A DNA stretch of 64,000 nucleotides from Polynucleobacter sp. MWH-S4W17 (GTDB lineage Bacteria; Pseudomonadota; Gammaproteobacteria; Burkholderiales; Burkholderiaceae). The stretch covers positions 558,001-622,000 of the forward strand of contig NZ_CP061295.1 in NCBI RefSeq assembly GCF_018687535.1, read 5' to 3'. This document shows positions 48,579 through 57,201 of this stretch, piece after piece (position 1 is the first letter of the stretch; each line of letters starts with the position of its first letter). Position numbers and translations under genes: made by a program. The notes beneath the pieces were generated by a model. It made no database searches. It was given only the letters and a program-made list of their open reading frames with translations, and had not been told where the DNA came from.

Positions 48579-48653
48579 GGTTGTCTCCTCCATATAAAAC
48601 TTTGTTAAATAAGAATACTTTTTATTGTTTTAAATCTTAACTGAATGCACCTT

Positions 48654-49898
48654 TTAATGCGCAGATTCAGGCACTGCTTTCCCTTGAGCTAATAGATCGC
48701 TGATATCAATCGCGGTTTCCGCCATCACAGTATCGGCATTTCTTTTTAACTTCTCGTTATCCCTATTGCCCTTACTTCCTTGGGCTTGCATATAGCGACC
48801 CAAATATTGGGCTCTAGCCACTACTTGTTGGCCTAGCTCTAAGCGCTCTTCGCTGTATGCGTTGAGCGCTGCTGGGGTAGCGCCATGTGCGGCAATATGC
48901 TTTGCAATCACTATTGCCTCATCAGCGGCCTTGGTAACACCCATACCTACGTGCGGCCTACCAACAAAAGCGGCATCGCCCATGAGTGCGATTCTGCCAA
49001 AGACAATTTGTTCGGAGCGCACGTCATAAATGGCTTGTAAAAATGGTGCGGCTGTTTTTTCTAATATTTCTGCATATTGGGGTGCCAAGATCTCCTGCGC
49101 CACTTTTCGCATGCGAGCGATATGCTTCCAAGACACTTTGAGTGGTGGGATGCCGGTAGGGTAGTGATGACCATCATCGTCTGTAAGAAGGCTTACCAAC
49201 TCCTCATGCTCTGAGGCTGGGCGATACCAAACAAAGTTATAGCGACGCTTGCCTGGACGCGTGTCATTGCCAGAACCAGCAACTGGATAACCCAGCATTT
49301 GCTCGCCATTGGGCAAACAAAAGCCAAAGCGATTGAATAGAGTCTCTAGAGTGTTCCTTGATAGGCAGGCTTCGTCACACACGCCACGCCAAGCTATATA
49401 GCCTGCATATTCAGGTTGAATCTTTGGTGCGACTTGCGCTCGCACTGCAGAGCGTATGCCATCGGATGCAATGAGTAGCTCTGCGTCATGCTGACTGCCA
49501 TCTTCACAAAGTACCTTTACGGCGTTCGCATCTTGCGTAACCGACTTCACTGTCTTGCCTTGAAGGTAGCGCTCGCTTGGAAAACTTTCTTTGAGCATGT
49601 GATAAAGGCGGCTCCAAGAGGTTAATACTTGAGGTAACTCCATTTCACCAAGGCTTTGACCGTCAGCACCCAAAGTGACACGCTTAGTCACGGGTACGCC
49701 GAGTGTTTCATCAACAGTCACTCCAGCAGCGCGTAGTGCTTCAGCCAAAGCATCATGGGTGACAATGCCGGCGCCACGACCGTCCAAGGATCCAATAGTC
49801 TTTTCTAGCAAAGTAACGTCATGCCCTTGGCGCAGCAAAATATTTGCCACGAATAAACCACCAAGAGAGCCGCCTACAACTAGAATTTTTGCCATCAA
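48654..49898 (-). CDS. FAD-dependent aromatic-ring monooxygenase-like protein
   Basis: 414 residues. The N-terminal Rossmann motif is VVGGSLGGLFVANILLRQGHDV, followed by LDGRGAGIVTH; the second FAD motif is RIALMGDAAFVGRPHVGMG. The sequence resembles 2,6-dihydroxypyridine 3-monooxygenases and related group A hydroxylases. It uses NAD(P)H and O2 to hydroxylate an activated ring; the substrate here is not known. It lies 6 bases after the VOC gene and 75 bases before the ABC importer genes. Confidence 0.85.
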   Translation of the reverse strand: MMAKILVVGGSLGGLFVANILLRQGHDVTLLEKTIGSLDGRGAGIVTHDALAEALRAAGVTVDETLGVPVTKRVTLGADGQSLGEMELPQVLTSWSRLYHMLKESFPSERYLQGKTVKSVTQDANAVKVLCEDGSQHDAELLIASDGIRSAVRAQVAPKIQPEYAGYIAWRGVCDEACLSRNTLETLFNRFGFCLPNGEQMLGYPVAGSGNDTRPGKRRYNFVWYRPASEHEELVSLLTDDDGHHYPTGIPPLKVSWKHIARMRKVAQEILAPQYAEILEKTAAPFLQAIYDVRSEQIVFGRIALMGDAAFVGRPHVGMGVTKAADEAIVIAKHIAAHGATPAALNAYSEERLELGQQVVARAQYLGRYMQAQGSKGNRDNEKLKRNADTVMAETAIDISDLLAQGKAVPESAH

Positions 49899-49904
49899 TA
49901 ACTC

Positions 49905-50363
49905 CTAAGCCGCTTTTGCATCCAGGGCTGCTTTTTCTTCAGCTGGGTAGTTGAGTTCAATAACTACACCATTAGGATCATCCAAAAAGATTTGGTGGAG
50001 CTTCAGGACAGGTACAGTGCGCTCGCGATAAGAAACATTGAGTTTCTTTAGGAGAGCAATTTTTTCTTCTAGGCCGGTCGCAAAAAAAGCAATGTGATCT
50101 ACTGCGCCAGATCCATGGAGTGTGCTGGGGTCGCGTTCACCTAAATATTTTTTCAGTCCGTTCAGATCATTTTTGTCGATAGCAATGAGGTGCAAGACTG
50201 CATTAGCCCAACTACTCTCATCACCGTTGTATAGCCAGACGCCTGGGAAAGGAAACTCAGGTCTTGGACCAACAGTTAAGCCAAGGAGCTTGCTAAAAAA
50301 TTCAGTCGTTTTTTCAATCTCTAGACTGCGGATGGAGAAGTGATTTAGGCTTAGATTAGACAT
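49905..50363 (-). CDS. VOC-family (glyoxalase/dioxygenase fold) protein
   Basis: 152 residues. LNHFSIRSLEIEKTTEFFSKLLGL and DPNGVVIELNYP are typical VOC halves; metal ligands are probably His8, His72-region and Glu near the C-terminus, and DHIAFF is the second half opening. VOC proteins may be ring-cleaving dioxygenases, isomerases or lyases. It lies between a TetR gene (14 bases) and the FAD monooxygenase gene, so a role after ring hydroxylation is plausible. Confidence 0.85.
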   Translation of the reverse strand: MSNLSLNHFSIRSLEIEKTTEFFSKLLGLTVGPRPEFPFPGVWLYNGDESSWANAVLHLIAIDKNDLNGLKKYLGERDPSTLHGSGAVDHIAFFATGLEEKIALLKKLNVSYRERTVPVLKLHQIFLDDPNGVVIELNYPAEEKAALDAKAA

Positions 50364-50377
50364 AGATACCTTTTGAA

Positions 50378-51070
50378 TTAAGCAAACAGTGATTTAGCAG
50401 AGTGAAGGTAAGACTGCACTCGGTCGCGAATGATCTCTTGTTCTGTATTGGGGCTTTCGGCGGCATAGATGGCTTGCCCGTAGATCCAACGTCTCATGCC
50501 GATATAGAAAACGCCACCATGCAATCCCATGAGAAATTCAAGTTCACGCTGGGTGGGCTTTGATGCATCAGACCTGCCGCAATACTTGCGAGTTTCGCGA
50601 ATGAGTCTTGGTAATAAGCGCGTGCGCAAGAGCTCGAAGAAGCGATCGCTAATAGAGTGATCACTTAAGCCAGAAAAAATCAAAATGCGCACAAAGTCAT
50701 AAGTTAAGACTGTGTTGGAGTAGTCCAAATAGAACGCATTGAATTTTTCTTCGGGAGTAAGGGAATCATCATCCAGCAGTTCTTCCCACTCTGGCTTCCA
50801 GCGAGATTCAAAGACCTCTTTATAGACTTCTTGAATCAGCGCATCTTTGGTGGGGAAGTAGTGATAGAGCAGGGTGTGAGTGATACCCAACTCTTTGGAT
50901 AAATTTCTTAATTGGCCATCGATACCATTTCTGGCAAAGAACTGAATAGCGCTATCCAATATTTGGCGTTTCCGCTCGGCTGTACCCATTCTTTTTCGGA
51001 TGGGCGCCAAAGAGCCCTCTGAACTTTCAGCAGTATTTGGGCTGGAAACACTATCTTCAGTAAAACGCAT
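50378..51070 (-). CDS. TetR/AcrR-family regulator
   Basis: 230 residues. The TetR helix-turn-helix is at about residues 30-75 (RQILDSAIQFFARNGIDGQL then HTLLYHYFPTKDALIQEVYKE). The N-terminal ~25 residues are a polar extension. The ligand domain is divergent. First gene of the minus-strand operon and divergent from the coxG-like gene, with a perfect 13-base palindrome between them. It probably represses both operons until an inducer arrives. Confidence 0.92.
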   Translation of the reverse strand: MRFTEDSVSSPNTAESSEGSLAPIRKRMGTAERKRQILDSAIQFFARNGIDGQLRNLSKELGITHTLLYHYFPTKDALIQEVYKEVFESRWKPEWEELLDDDSLTPEEKFNAFYLDYSNTVLTYDFVRILIFSGLSDHSISDRFFELLRTRLLPRLIRETRKYCGRSDASKPTQRELEFLMGLHGGVFYIGMRRWIYGQAIYAAESPNTEQEIIRDRVQSYLHSAKSLFA

Positions 51071-51102
51071 GGATTCTCAGGGTTTATCCGAATTTGGACT
51101 TA

Positions 51103-51130
51103 TTGACCAAAAGTTAAATAATGGTACATT
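51103..51130 (+). promoter_or_regulatory. Candidate promoter of the Mo-hydroxylase operon
   Basis: A -35-like TTGACC (51103-51108) and a -10-like TACATT (51125-51130) are 16 bases apart. The -10 overlaps the palindrome at 51128-51140, where a bound repressor would block RNA polymerase. Confidence 0.4.
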
Positions 51131-51140
51131 GTTGAACAAT
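51128..51140. promoter_or_regulatory. Candidate TetR operator
   Basis: ATTGTT-G-AACAAT is a perfect palindrome with 6-base arms in the 112-base gap between the TetR gene and the coxG-like gene. Its position, size and the neighbouring regulator suggest a TetR-family operator. A second weaker repeat (TTGG-N9-CCAA, 51094-51110) is nearby. Confidence 0.55.
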
Positions 51141-51182
51141 TGGTAGATAAGACTCTATTCGTACAAACCCCAAGGAGATCAA

Positions 51183-51659
51183 ATGGAATTAAATGGCGAG
51201 CAACTCATATCCGCTCCAATCCCTGAAGTATGGAAGGGTTTGAACGATATTGACGTGTTAGCCAAGTCCATTCCTGGCTGCGAGGAGATTAGTCGCATCT
51301 CCCCAGAAGAGATTCATGCCAAGGTGATGTTCAAAATTGGACCCGTTAGAGCCCGTTTTGCAGGGAAATTGCTCCTAAGTGACATTATCCCGGACCAGTC
51401 TTGTTCTATGGCCTTTGAAGGGTCTGGTGGGGCGGCAGGGTTTGCCAAAGGTAAGTCACGAGTGGAGCTAAAGCAAGCCGAAGGAGGTACTTTGGTCTCT
51501 TATACGACGGAAGCCTCGATTGGCGGCAAGTTAGGTCAAATTGGCGGTCGCTTAATTAGCGCATCGGCAAAAAAGATTGCAGATGATTTTTTTCAGAAAT
51601 TTGCAAAAGAATTAGGCGGGGAGACAGTGGCATTGGAGTCAGACGCTGGCGGTAAATAA
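51183..51659 (+). CDS. CoxG-like SRPBCC protein
   Basis: 158 residues. MELNGEQLISAPIPEVWKGLND, SIPGCEEISRISPEEIHAKVMFKIGPV and the C-terminal GKLGQIGGRLISASAKKIADDFF are CoxG/CO dehydrogenase subunit G hallmarks. CoxG proteins have a START-like fold and help anchor or mature molybdenum hydroxylases at the membrane, though there is no C-terminal membrane anchor here. AAGGAGA precedes the ATG. First gene of the plus-strand operon. Confidence 0.92.
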   Translation: MELNGEQLISAPIPEVWKGLNDIDVLAKSIPGCEEISRISPEEIHAKVMFKIGPVRARFAGKLLLSDIIPDQSCSMAFEGSGGAAGFAKGKSRVELKQAEGGTLVSYTTEASIGGKLGQIGGRLISASAKKIADDFFQKFAKELGGETVALESDAGGK

Positions 51660-51734
51660 AGAGCGGTAATAAAAAAGTAGCGCAAAAAATAAAAAGCTAG
51701 AAAAGCTTAATACATTGGTGGTGGAGGAGACTTA

Positions 51735-52589
51735 ATGAAATCTGCAGCATTCGATTATGTAAAGCCCAAAAGACTACAAGAGGCATTATCTTTGCTTGAG
51801 CAGGGCGGCGATGATGCGCAATTAATTGCGGGTGGGCAAACTTTATTGGCCACGTTGAATATGCGTTTGTCTGAGCCCAAAGTGTTAATCGATATTACTG
51901 ATATCGCTGAGCTCAAAGGTATTTCGGTTGTTGGCGATAGTTTGCGTATTGGCGCTCTAGTGACCCATACTGAAATTGAAGATTCAGAATTAGTTGCAAA
52001 ACATGCGCCACTTTTAAAAGCTGCCGCTCCACATATTGCCCATCGCGCTATTCGTAATCTTGGCACTTGGGGAGGCTCACTGGCATACGGTGACCCAGCC
52101 GCCGAATGGCCCGCTTGTAGCTTGACTCTGTGTGCCACTATGGTGATTCATGGTCCAGCGGGCGAGCGCCGAATTTCTGCAAACGATTTTTTCATTGACT
52201 TGTATACGACCTCATTAGAGCCCGATGAAATTCTCGTGGCGACTGAGATTCCAATGGCAAGCAAGCAAGCAGTTTTCTATTTTCATGAGCTGGCTAGGCG
52301 TCATGGCGACTACGCGGTTGCTGGTTTAGCTGCAGTTGCAGAGAAGCAGGGTGATGTTTTGACTCATTGCGCCTTTACATTCTTTTCTGTTGGCGCTACG
52401 CCAGTAATGGCAACTAAAGCGCAGGATTTAATCAATGGCCAAAAACTCAACGTTGAGTTAATTACCAAGGCCGTAGCCGAAGCGCGTAATGAAATCGAAG
52501 CCATTGCAGACATTACCAACAGCGCAGAAGCGAAACAACATTTAATTGGTGTATTGCTTGAGCGTGGACTCAAGCACATGATTGCTTAA
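51735..52589 (+). CDS. Molybdenum hydroxylase FAD subunit (CoxM-like)
   Basis: 284 residues. The FAD-binding motifs AGGQTLLATLNMRLSEP and NLGTWGGSLAYGDPAAEWPA are intact. This is the medium subunit of the xanthine dehydrogenase family, passing electrons from the Fe-S subunit to NAD+ or a quinone. A strong GGAGGAG site precedes the start, the same leader as that of the ABC binding-protein gene. Order G-M-S-L is typical of Cox-like operons. Confidence 0.93.
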   Translation: MKSAAFDYVKPKRLQEALSLLEQGGDDAQLIAGGQTLLATLNMRLSEPKVLIDITDIAELKGISVVGDSLRIGALVTHTEIEDSELVAKHAPLLKAAAPHIAHRAIRNLGTWGGSLAYGDPAAEWPACSLTLCATMVIHGPAGERRISANDFFIDLYTTSLEPDEILVATEIPMASKQAVFYFHELARRHGDYAVAGLAAVAEKQGDVLTHCAFTFFSVGATPVMATKAQDLINGQKLNVELITKAVAEARNEIEAIADITNSAEAKQHLIGVLLERGLKHMIA

Positions 52590-52631
52590 TACTCAAACAG
52601 CAAGCATCGGCACAAGAATTCGGAGATCAAA

Positions 52632-53141
52632 ATGAGTTTGAAGAAAAAAATTTCAATGACCGTGAATGGTCGACTCGTCAATGCAGAGATTGAGCCACGC
52701 AGACATTTGGTGGATTTCTTACGTGAAGATTTACATTTAAAAGGCCCTCACTTGGGTTGCGAGCAGGGCGCGTGCGGAGCTTGTACCGTCAAGGTAGATG
52801 GACAAATCATTCGCGGATGCCTATTTCTGGCAGTACAGGCCGATGGCAGCGTAGTCGAGACCGTGGAAGGTCTAACTAAAAACGGTGTTTTGACTGATCT
52901 GCAAGAATCTTTCATGCGCCACAACGCTATGCAGTGTGGCTTCTGCTCCTCTGGCATGTTGTTAGCTGCAGCAGAGTTGATTGAGAAACAACCAAAAGCA
53001 ACGCGCGAACAAGTGCGCGAATGGATCTCAGGTAATTATTGTCGTTGCACTGGTTACCACTCTATCGTCGATGCAATCGTCGATGTATTGGATGCTCGTG
53101 CCAAGGGTCAAAAAATTAAACCTGTCCTTGCTGACGCTTAA
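52632..53141 (+). CDS. Molybdenum hydroxylase [2Fe-2S] subunit (CoxS-like)
   Basis: 169 residues. The plant-type ferredoxin site is CEQGACGACTVKVDG…GC, and the second helical-domain site is QCGFCSSGML…NYCRCTGY. Both clusters relay electrons from the Mo centre to FAD. 12 bases separate it from the large-subunit gene. Confidence 0.94.
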   Translation: MSLKKKISMTVNGRLVNAEIEPRRHLVDFLREDLHLKGPHLGCEQGACGACTVKVDGQIIRGCLFLAVQADGSVVETVEGLTKNGVLTDLQESFMRHNAMQCGFCSSGMLLAAAELIEKQPKATREQVREWISGNYCRCTGYHSIVDAIVDVLDARAKGQKIKPVLADA

Positions 53142-53153
53142 GGAAAACGCATT

Positions 53154-55550
53154 ATGAATAAGCCAAGTGATTTAAAAGGAATGGTGCTCGATCCCGTAAC
53201 AAATGATCAGCGATATATAGGCCATAGCGAACCAAGACATGGGGCTCGTCGTCTGCTTGAAGGTCAGGGCACTTACATTGACGATATTCAATTGCCTCGT
53301 ATGGCGCATGTGGTGTTCTGGCGTTCCCCGGTAGCACACATGAAAATCGGCAAAATTCATACAGAGCATGCCAGTAAGATGCCTGGTGTTCTTGCAGTTG
53401 TAGATGGCGTGCAAATGGCGAAAATTTGCAAGCCTTGGGTAGCCACTTTGGGCCACCTAGCTGGTATGAAGTCTGCCCCTCAACACGCCTTAGCAATTGA
53501 TCGTGCTTGTTGGCAGGGTGAGCCGGTGGTGGCGGTAGTTGCAGAAACTAGAGCGCAGGCGGAAGATGCTCTGCAGCATATCGATGTTGAGTGGGAAGAG
53601 TTGCCGGCGGTCGTTTCCATGGAAACCGCGCTTGATGCAGATACTCCGGTTATTCATCCCGACCTTGGCGACAATTTATGCTTCACCCGTACTTTAGATG
53701 TCGGTAATGTGGAAGAAGTATTTGCAACTGCTGACGTGGTAGCAGAAGCTACTTTTGGATTTGGGCGCCATACCGGCGTAACACTTGAGCCGCGCTGTCA
53801 GATTGCAGATTACAACCCAGGCGATCGTCGCCTCACTGTGTACCATTCGCAACAAGCGCCACACATGATGCAAGATCTATATTGTCGTCAGTTTGGGCTT
53901 TCGGAATCAGATGTGCATGTCATTTGTAAGGATGTGGGCGGATCATTTGGTATTAAGGTGCATGCCTATCCAGATGACTTTGCTACCGTAGGGCTTGCCA
54001 TGATGCTTGAGCGCCCGGTGAAGTTTGTTGCAGACCGTCTTGAATCATTTACCAGTGATATTCATGCGCGTGAGCATCGTATTAAAGGACGTATAGCTGC
54101 CAATAAGGCAGGCGATATATTGGCTTTTGAGATCGATGATCTGACTGCAATTGGCCCATACTCCATGTTCCCTAGAACTAGCGCTATTGAAGGCAATCAA
54201 GTCGTGAACTTGGTCGGTGGTCCTTACAAGCATCAAAACTATCGCGCTAAGCTGAATGTCGTTTTTCAGAATAAAACACCCACTTGTCAGTATCGTGGGG
54301 TAGGTCATCCGATTGCTTGTGCTGTGACCGAAGGTTTAGTGGATTTGGCTGCGCAAAAATTACAAATGGATCCGCTCGAGTTTCGTAAACGTAACGTCAT
54401 TCCGGATGATGCTTATCCTTGCTCTGGAATTTCTGGAATTAAGTTGGAAGTTCTCTCACATGAGCAATGTTTGCGAACAATCGAAAAGATGATGGATTAT
54501 TCTGCATTGCGTAAAGAGCAGGCTGAGTTGCGCAAAAAAGGGATCTATCGCGGCATTGGGTTTGCAACATTAATTGAGCTAACCAATCCAAGCCCTGCTT
54601 TCTATGGCGTAGGAGGTGCTCGCATTGCCTCTCAGGATGGCGCTACCGTTCGCATGGATCCTAGTGGTGTGGTTTCAGTCTTGATTGGTGTTGGTGAACA
54701 AGGTCAAGGTACTGAAGGTATCTATACCCAGATTGCGGCTGATGCTGTCGGTGTTTCAATCGACCAAGTGCGCGTTATTACTGGTGATACCGATGTGACT
54801 CCTTACGGCGGTGGCACGTGGGCTTCACGTGGAGCAGGTGTTGGCGGTGAAGCGGTTCTCTTGGCTTCTCAAGCCCTACAAGAAAATATTATTAAACTGG
54901 CGGGCGCCATTTTGAATCGGCCTGTTGCAGAACTCACTGCGCGTCGTGGATACATCTTAGATAAAGCGACTGGTGAGCAATTGTTGCCGTTTGGTGAAGT
55001 GGGTAGAGTAGGTTATTTCCGCACTGATACTTTACCGGCAGGATTTTCTGCAGATCTCATGGTGACACGTCACTACACTCAAAAGGAATACCCATTTATC
55101 TTTACGAATGGGGTCCAAGCATCTTATGTTGAGGTTGACCCAGACACAGGCTTTGTAAAGTTATTGAAGCATTGGGCGGTAGAGGATTGTGGACGCGTTA
55201 TCAATCCAATGTTGGTCAATGAACAAGTGCGCGGTGCAATCGTTCAAGGTATTGGCGGCGTTCTGTTTGAAGAGTGCCTCTATGACGAAAGTGGTTTGTT
55301 GCGCAATGGCAGCATGGCAGATTACTTAGTGCCGATGGCTAATGAGATGCCGGATATTGAGGTTGCTCACGTTGAGACGCCTACCCAATCTTCCAAATTG
55401 GGTGCTAAAGGGGCGGGTGAGGCTGGTACGGCCGGAGCGCCAGGTGCAGTTCAAAACGCTATTAATGATGCCTTGGCGCCATTAAATGCATCCGTCTTTG
55501 ATCAGCCCATCACCTGCGAAAAGATCCTGCGGGCTCTCAAGAAAATCTAA
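53154..55550 (+). CDS. Molybdenum hydroxylase large (Mo-binding) subunit, not CO dehydrogenase
   Basis: 798 residues of the xanthine dehydrogenase family. Conserved blocks include KDVGGSFGIK (about 259-268), GVGEQGQGTEGIYTQIAADAVG and the catalytic Glu756 in KGAGEAGTAG. The active-site loop at 379-385 is QYRGVGH, where true form I CO dehydrogenase has AYxCSFR; the catalytic cysteine is missing, so CO oxidation is unlikely. It resembles the form II loop and hydroxylases of aldehydes or N-heterocycles. No signal peptide; cytoplasmic. Confidence 0.93.
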   Translation: MNKPSDLKGMVLDPVTNDQRYIGHSEPRHGARRLLEGQGTYIDDIQLPRMAHVVFWRSPVAHMKIGKIHTEHASKMPGVLAVVDGVQMAKICKPWVATLGHLAGMKSAPQHALAIDRACWQGEPVVAVVAETRAQAEDALQHIDVEWEELPAVVSMETALDADTPVIHPDLGDNLCFTRTLDVGNVEEVFATADVVAEATFGFGRHTGVTLEPRCQIADYNPGDRRLTVYHSQQAPHMMQDLYCRQFGLSESDVHVICKDVGGSFGIKVHAYPDDFATVGLAMMLERPVKFVADRLESFTSDIHAREHRIKGRIAANKAGDILAFEIDDLTAIGPYSMFPRTSAIEGNQVVNLVGGPYKHQNYRAKLNVVFQNKTPTCQYRGVGHPIACAVTEGLVDLAAQKLQMDPLEFRKRNVIPDDAYPCSGISGIKLEVLSHEQCLRTIEKMMDYSALRKEQAELRKKGIYRGIGFATLIELTNPSPAFYGVGGARIASQDGATVRMDPSGVVSVLIGVGEQGQGTEGIYTQIAADAVGVSIDQVRVITGDTDVTPYGGGTWASRGAGVGGEAVLLASQALQENIIKLAGAILNRPVAELTARRGYILDKATGEQLLPFGEVGRVGYFRTDTLPAGFSADLMVTRHYTQKEYPFIFTNGVQASYVEVDPDTGFVKLLKHWAVEDCGRVINPMLVNEQVRGAIVQGIGGVLFEECLYDESGLLRNGSMADYLVPMANEMPDIEVAHVETPTQSSKLGAKGAGEAGTAGAPGAVQNAINDALAPLNASVFDQPITCEKILRALKKI

Positions 55551-55565
55551 TATTTATAGGTTCTG

Positions 55566-55597
55566 ACTACCCCTGGTGCATCGCCTCCAGGGGTAGT
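55566..55597. terminator. Hairpin after the Mo-hydroxylase operon
   Basis: CTACCCCTGG (55567-55576) and CCAGGGGTAG (55587-55596) form 10-base arms, extended by one A-T pair, around a 10-base loop. It starts 16 bases after the stop. There is no T-run, so termination strength is uncertain. Confidence 0.5.
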
Positions 55598-55677
55598 TCA
55601 GCACATCCTGTAACATCAAGTTTTGGGGCCATAAAGCAGTCTGCAGCCCTTTTAATTAACTTGATACGGTAAATGAT

Positions 55678-56454
55678 ATGTCCACATTAAAAGGTAAAAC
55701 AGCACTAGTTACTGGTTCCACTAGCGGTATTGGCTTAGGAATGGCTATTGCACTGGCTAAACAAGGCGTCAACATCATGGTCAATGGTTTTGGCGAGAAA
55801 GATGAAGCCATTGCTCAAATTAAAGCTTGCGGAGTAGGGGTTGATTACCATGGCGCAGACATGAGCAAGCCCGCTGAGATCGAAGATCTAATTAGGCAAA
55901 CAGAGAAGCGTTTTGGTTCGCTGGATATCTTAATCAATAATGCTGGCATTCAATACACTGCAAACATTGAAGAATTTCCAACAGATAAGTGGGATGCCAT
56001 CATCGCCATTAACTTAAGTTCAGCATTTCACACAACACACCATGCCTTGCCTGGTATGAAAAAACGTAACTGGGGCCGCATTATTAATATCGCCTCAGTA
56101 CATGGCCTAGTAGCTTCTACTCAGAAGGCTGCCTATGTTGCTGCAAAACATGGCATTGTTGGATTAACCAAAGTAACGGCCTTGGAAAATGCTCGCACTG
56201 GTATTACTTGTAATGCAATTTGTCCGGGCTGGGTTCTTACTCCATTGGTTCAGAAACAGGTAGATGCTCGTGCAGAACGCGAAGGCATTTCCAATGAGGC
56301 CGCTAAGATTGCCTTGGTATCCGAAAAGCAGCCATCTGGAGAGTTTGTGAGCCCAGAGCAATTGGCAGCCTTGGCGGTTTTCCTATGTGGGCCAGATGCC
56401 TCTGAAGTGCGTGGAGTAGCTTGGAATATGGATGGTGGTTGGACTGCTCAATAA
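55678..56454 (+). CDS. 3-hydroxybutyrate dehydrogenase (SDR family)
   Basis: 258 residues. Cofactor motif TGSTSGIGLGMA, structural NNAGIQYT, active-site Ser near IASVHGL and YVAAKHG (Tyr, Lys), and the WVLTPLVQKQVDARAE block typical of PHB-cycle 3-hydroxybutyrate dehydrogenases. It interconverts 3-hydroxybutyrate and acetoacetate with NAD. It follows the Mo-hydroxylase operon after a hairpin, so it may be a separate transcript. Confidence 0.9.
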   Translation: MSTLKGKTALVTGSTSGIGLGMAIALAKQGVNIMVNGFGEKDEAIAQIKACGVGVDYHGADMSKPAEIEDLIRQTEKRFGSLDILINNAGIQYTANIEEFPTDKWDAIIAINLSSAFHTTHHALPGMKKRNWGRIINIASVHGLVASTQKAAYVAAKHGIVGLTKVTALENARTGITCNAICPGWVLTPLVQKQVDARAEREGISNEAAKIALVSEKQPSGEFVSPEQLAALAVFLCGPDASEVRGVAWNMDGGWTAQ

Positions 56455-56481
56455 TCCTTAGTAAACACTATTGAAATTAAT

Positions 56482-56509
56482 GCCAGTAAGCTGCTTTACT
56501 GGCCTTTTT
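56482..56509 (+). terminator. Rho-independent terminator
   Basis: GCCAGTAA (56482-56489) and TTACTGGC (56496-56503) form a perfect 8-base stem with a 6-base loop, followed by CTTTTT. It ends the dehydrogenase transcript. Confidence 0.8.
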
Positions 56510-56594
56510 CTTGGATCAAACAAAAACCGCAGAATAGTCTATAGTTATCCAAAATTTGTCTATATTTGGCGTAATGTAATTAAAAGGAATACAA

Positions 56595-57173
56595 ATGGAA
56601 CATACCTTACCTCAGTTGCCATATGCACTCGATGCTTTGGCCCCATATATCTCTAAGGAAACTTTGGAGTATCACTATGGCAAACATCACCAGGCTTATG
56701 TCACTAATTTAAATAATTTGATTAAAGGGACTGAGTTTGAAAATTCATCTCTTGAAGACATCATTAAGAAATCTACAGCCGGTGTATTTAATAACGCTGC
56801 ACAGGTCTGGAACCATACCTTTTATTGGTCAAGCATGAAGCCAAATGGTGGTGGAGCACCTAGCGGCCCATTGGCTGATGCTATCAATGCCAAGTGGGGC
56901 TCATTTGATAAATTCAAAGAAGAATTTACAAAGTGTGCTGTAGGAACTTTTGGCTCAGGCTGGGCATGGCTGGTTAAAAAAGCAGATGGTAGTCTTGATC
57001 TTGCTTCCACTAGTAATGCTGCAACGCCTCTCACCACAGATGCTAAGCCATTAATGACATGTGATGTTTGGGAGCATGCCTACTATATTGATACACGTAA
57101 TGCACGTCCAAAATATGTAGAAAATTTTTGGAATGTAGTGAATTGGGATTTTGCTAGCCAAAATTTTGCTTAA
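56595..57173 (+). CDS. sodB: Superoxide dismutase [Fe]
   Basis: 192 residues, the standard length. Metal ligands are in [13 protein letters not shown] (His), NHTFYW (His) and [10 protein letters not shown] (Asp and His). The Gln in NAAQVWNH, next to the metal site, is the Fe-type marker. Cytoplasmic. AAAGGA precedes the ATG. The upstream 85 bases are AT-rich; no Fur box could be defined by eye. Confidence 0.95.
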   Translation: MEHTLPQLPYALDALAPYISKETLEYHYGKHHQAYVTNLNNLIKGTEFENSSLEDIIKKSTAGVFNNAAQVWNHTFYWSSMKPNGGGAPSGPLADAINAKWGSFDKFKEEFTKCAVGTFGSGWAWLVKKADGSLDLASTSNAATPLTTDAKPLMTCDVWEHAYYIDTRNARPKYVENFWNVVNWDFASQNFA

Positions 57174-57201
57174 TTTAATTTATCTCATTTAGGAAAATCT
57201 A

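Noticed and set aside
53152-53496. 114-codon minus-strand frame at the start of the Mo-hydroxylase large subunit
   Set aside because: Complementary to the highly conserved N-terminus of the real gene; no homology.
51183-55550. Bona fide aerobic CO dehydrogenase (cox operon)
   Set aside because: The large subunit lacks the AYxCSFR loop with its catalytic cysteine.
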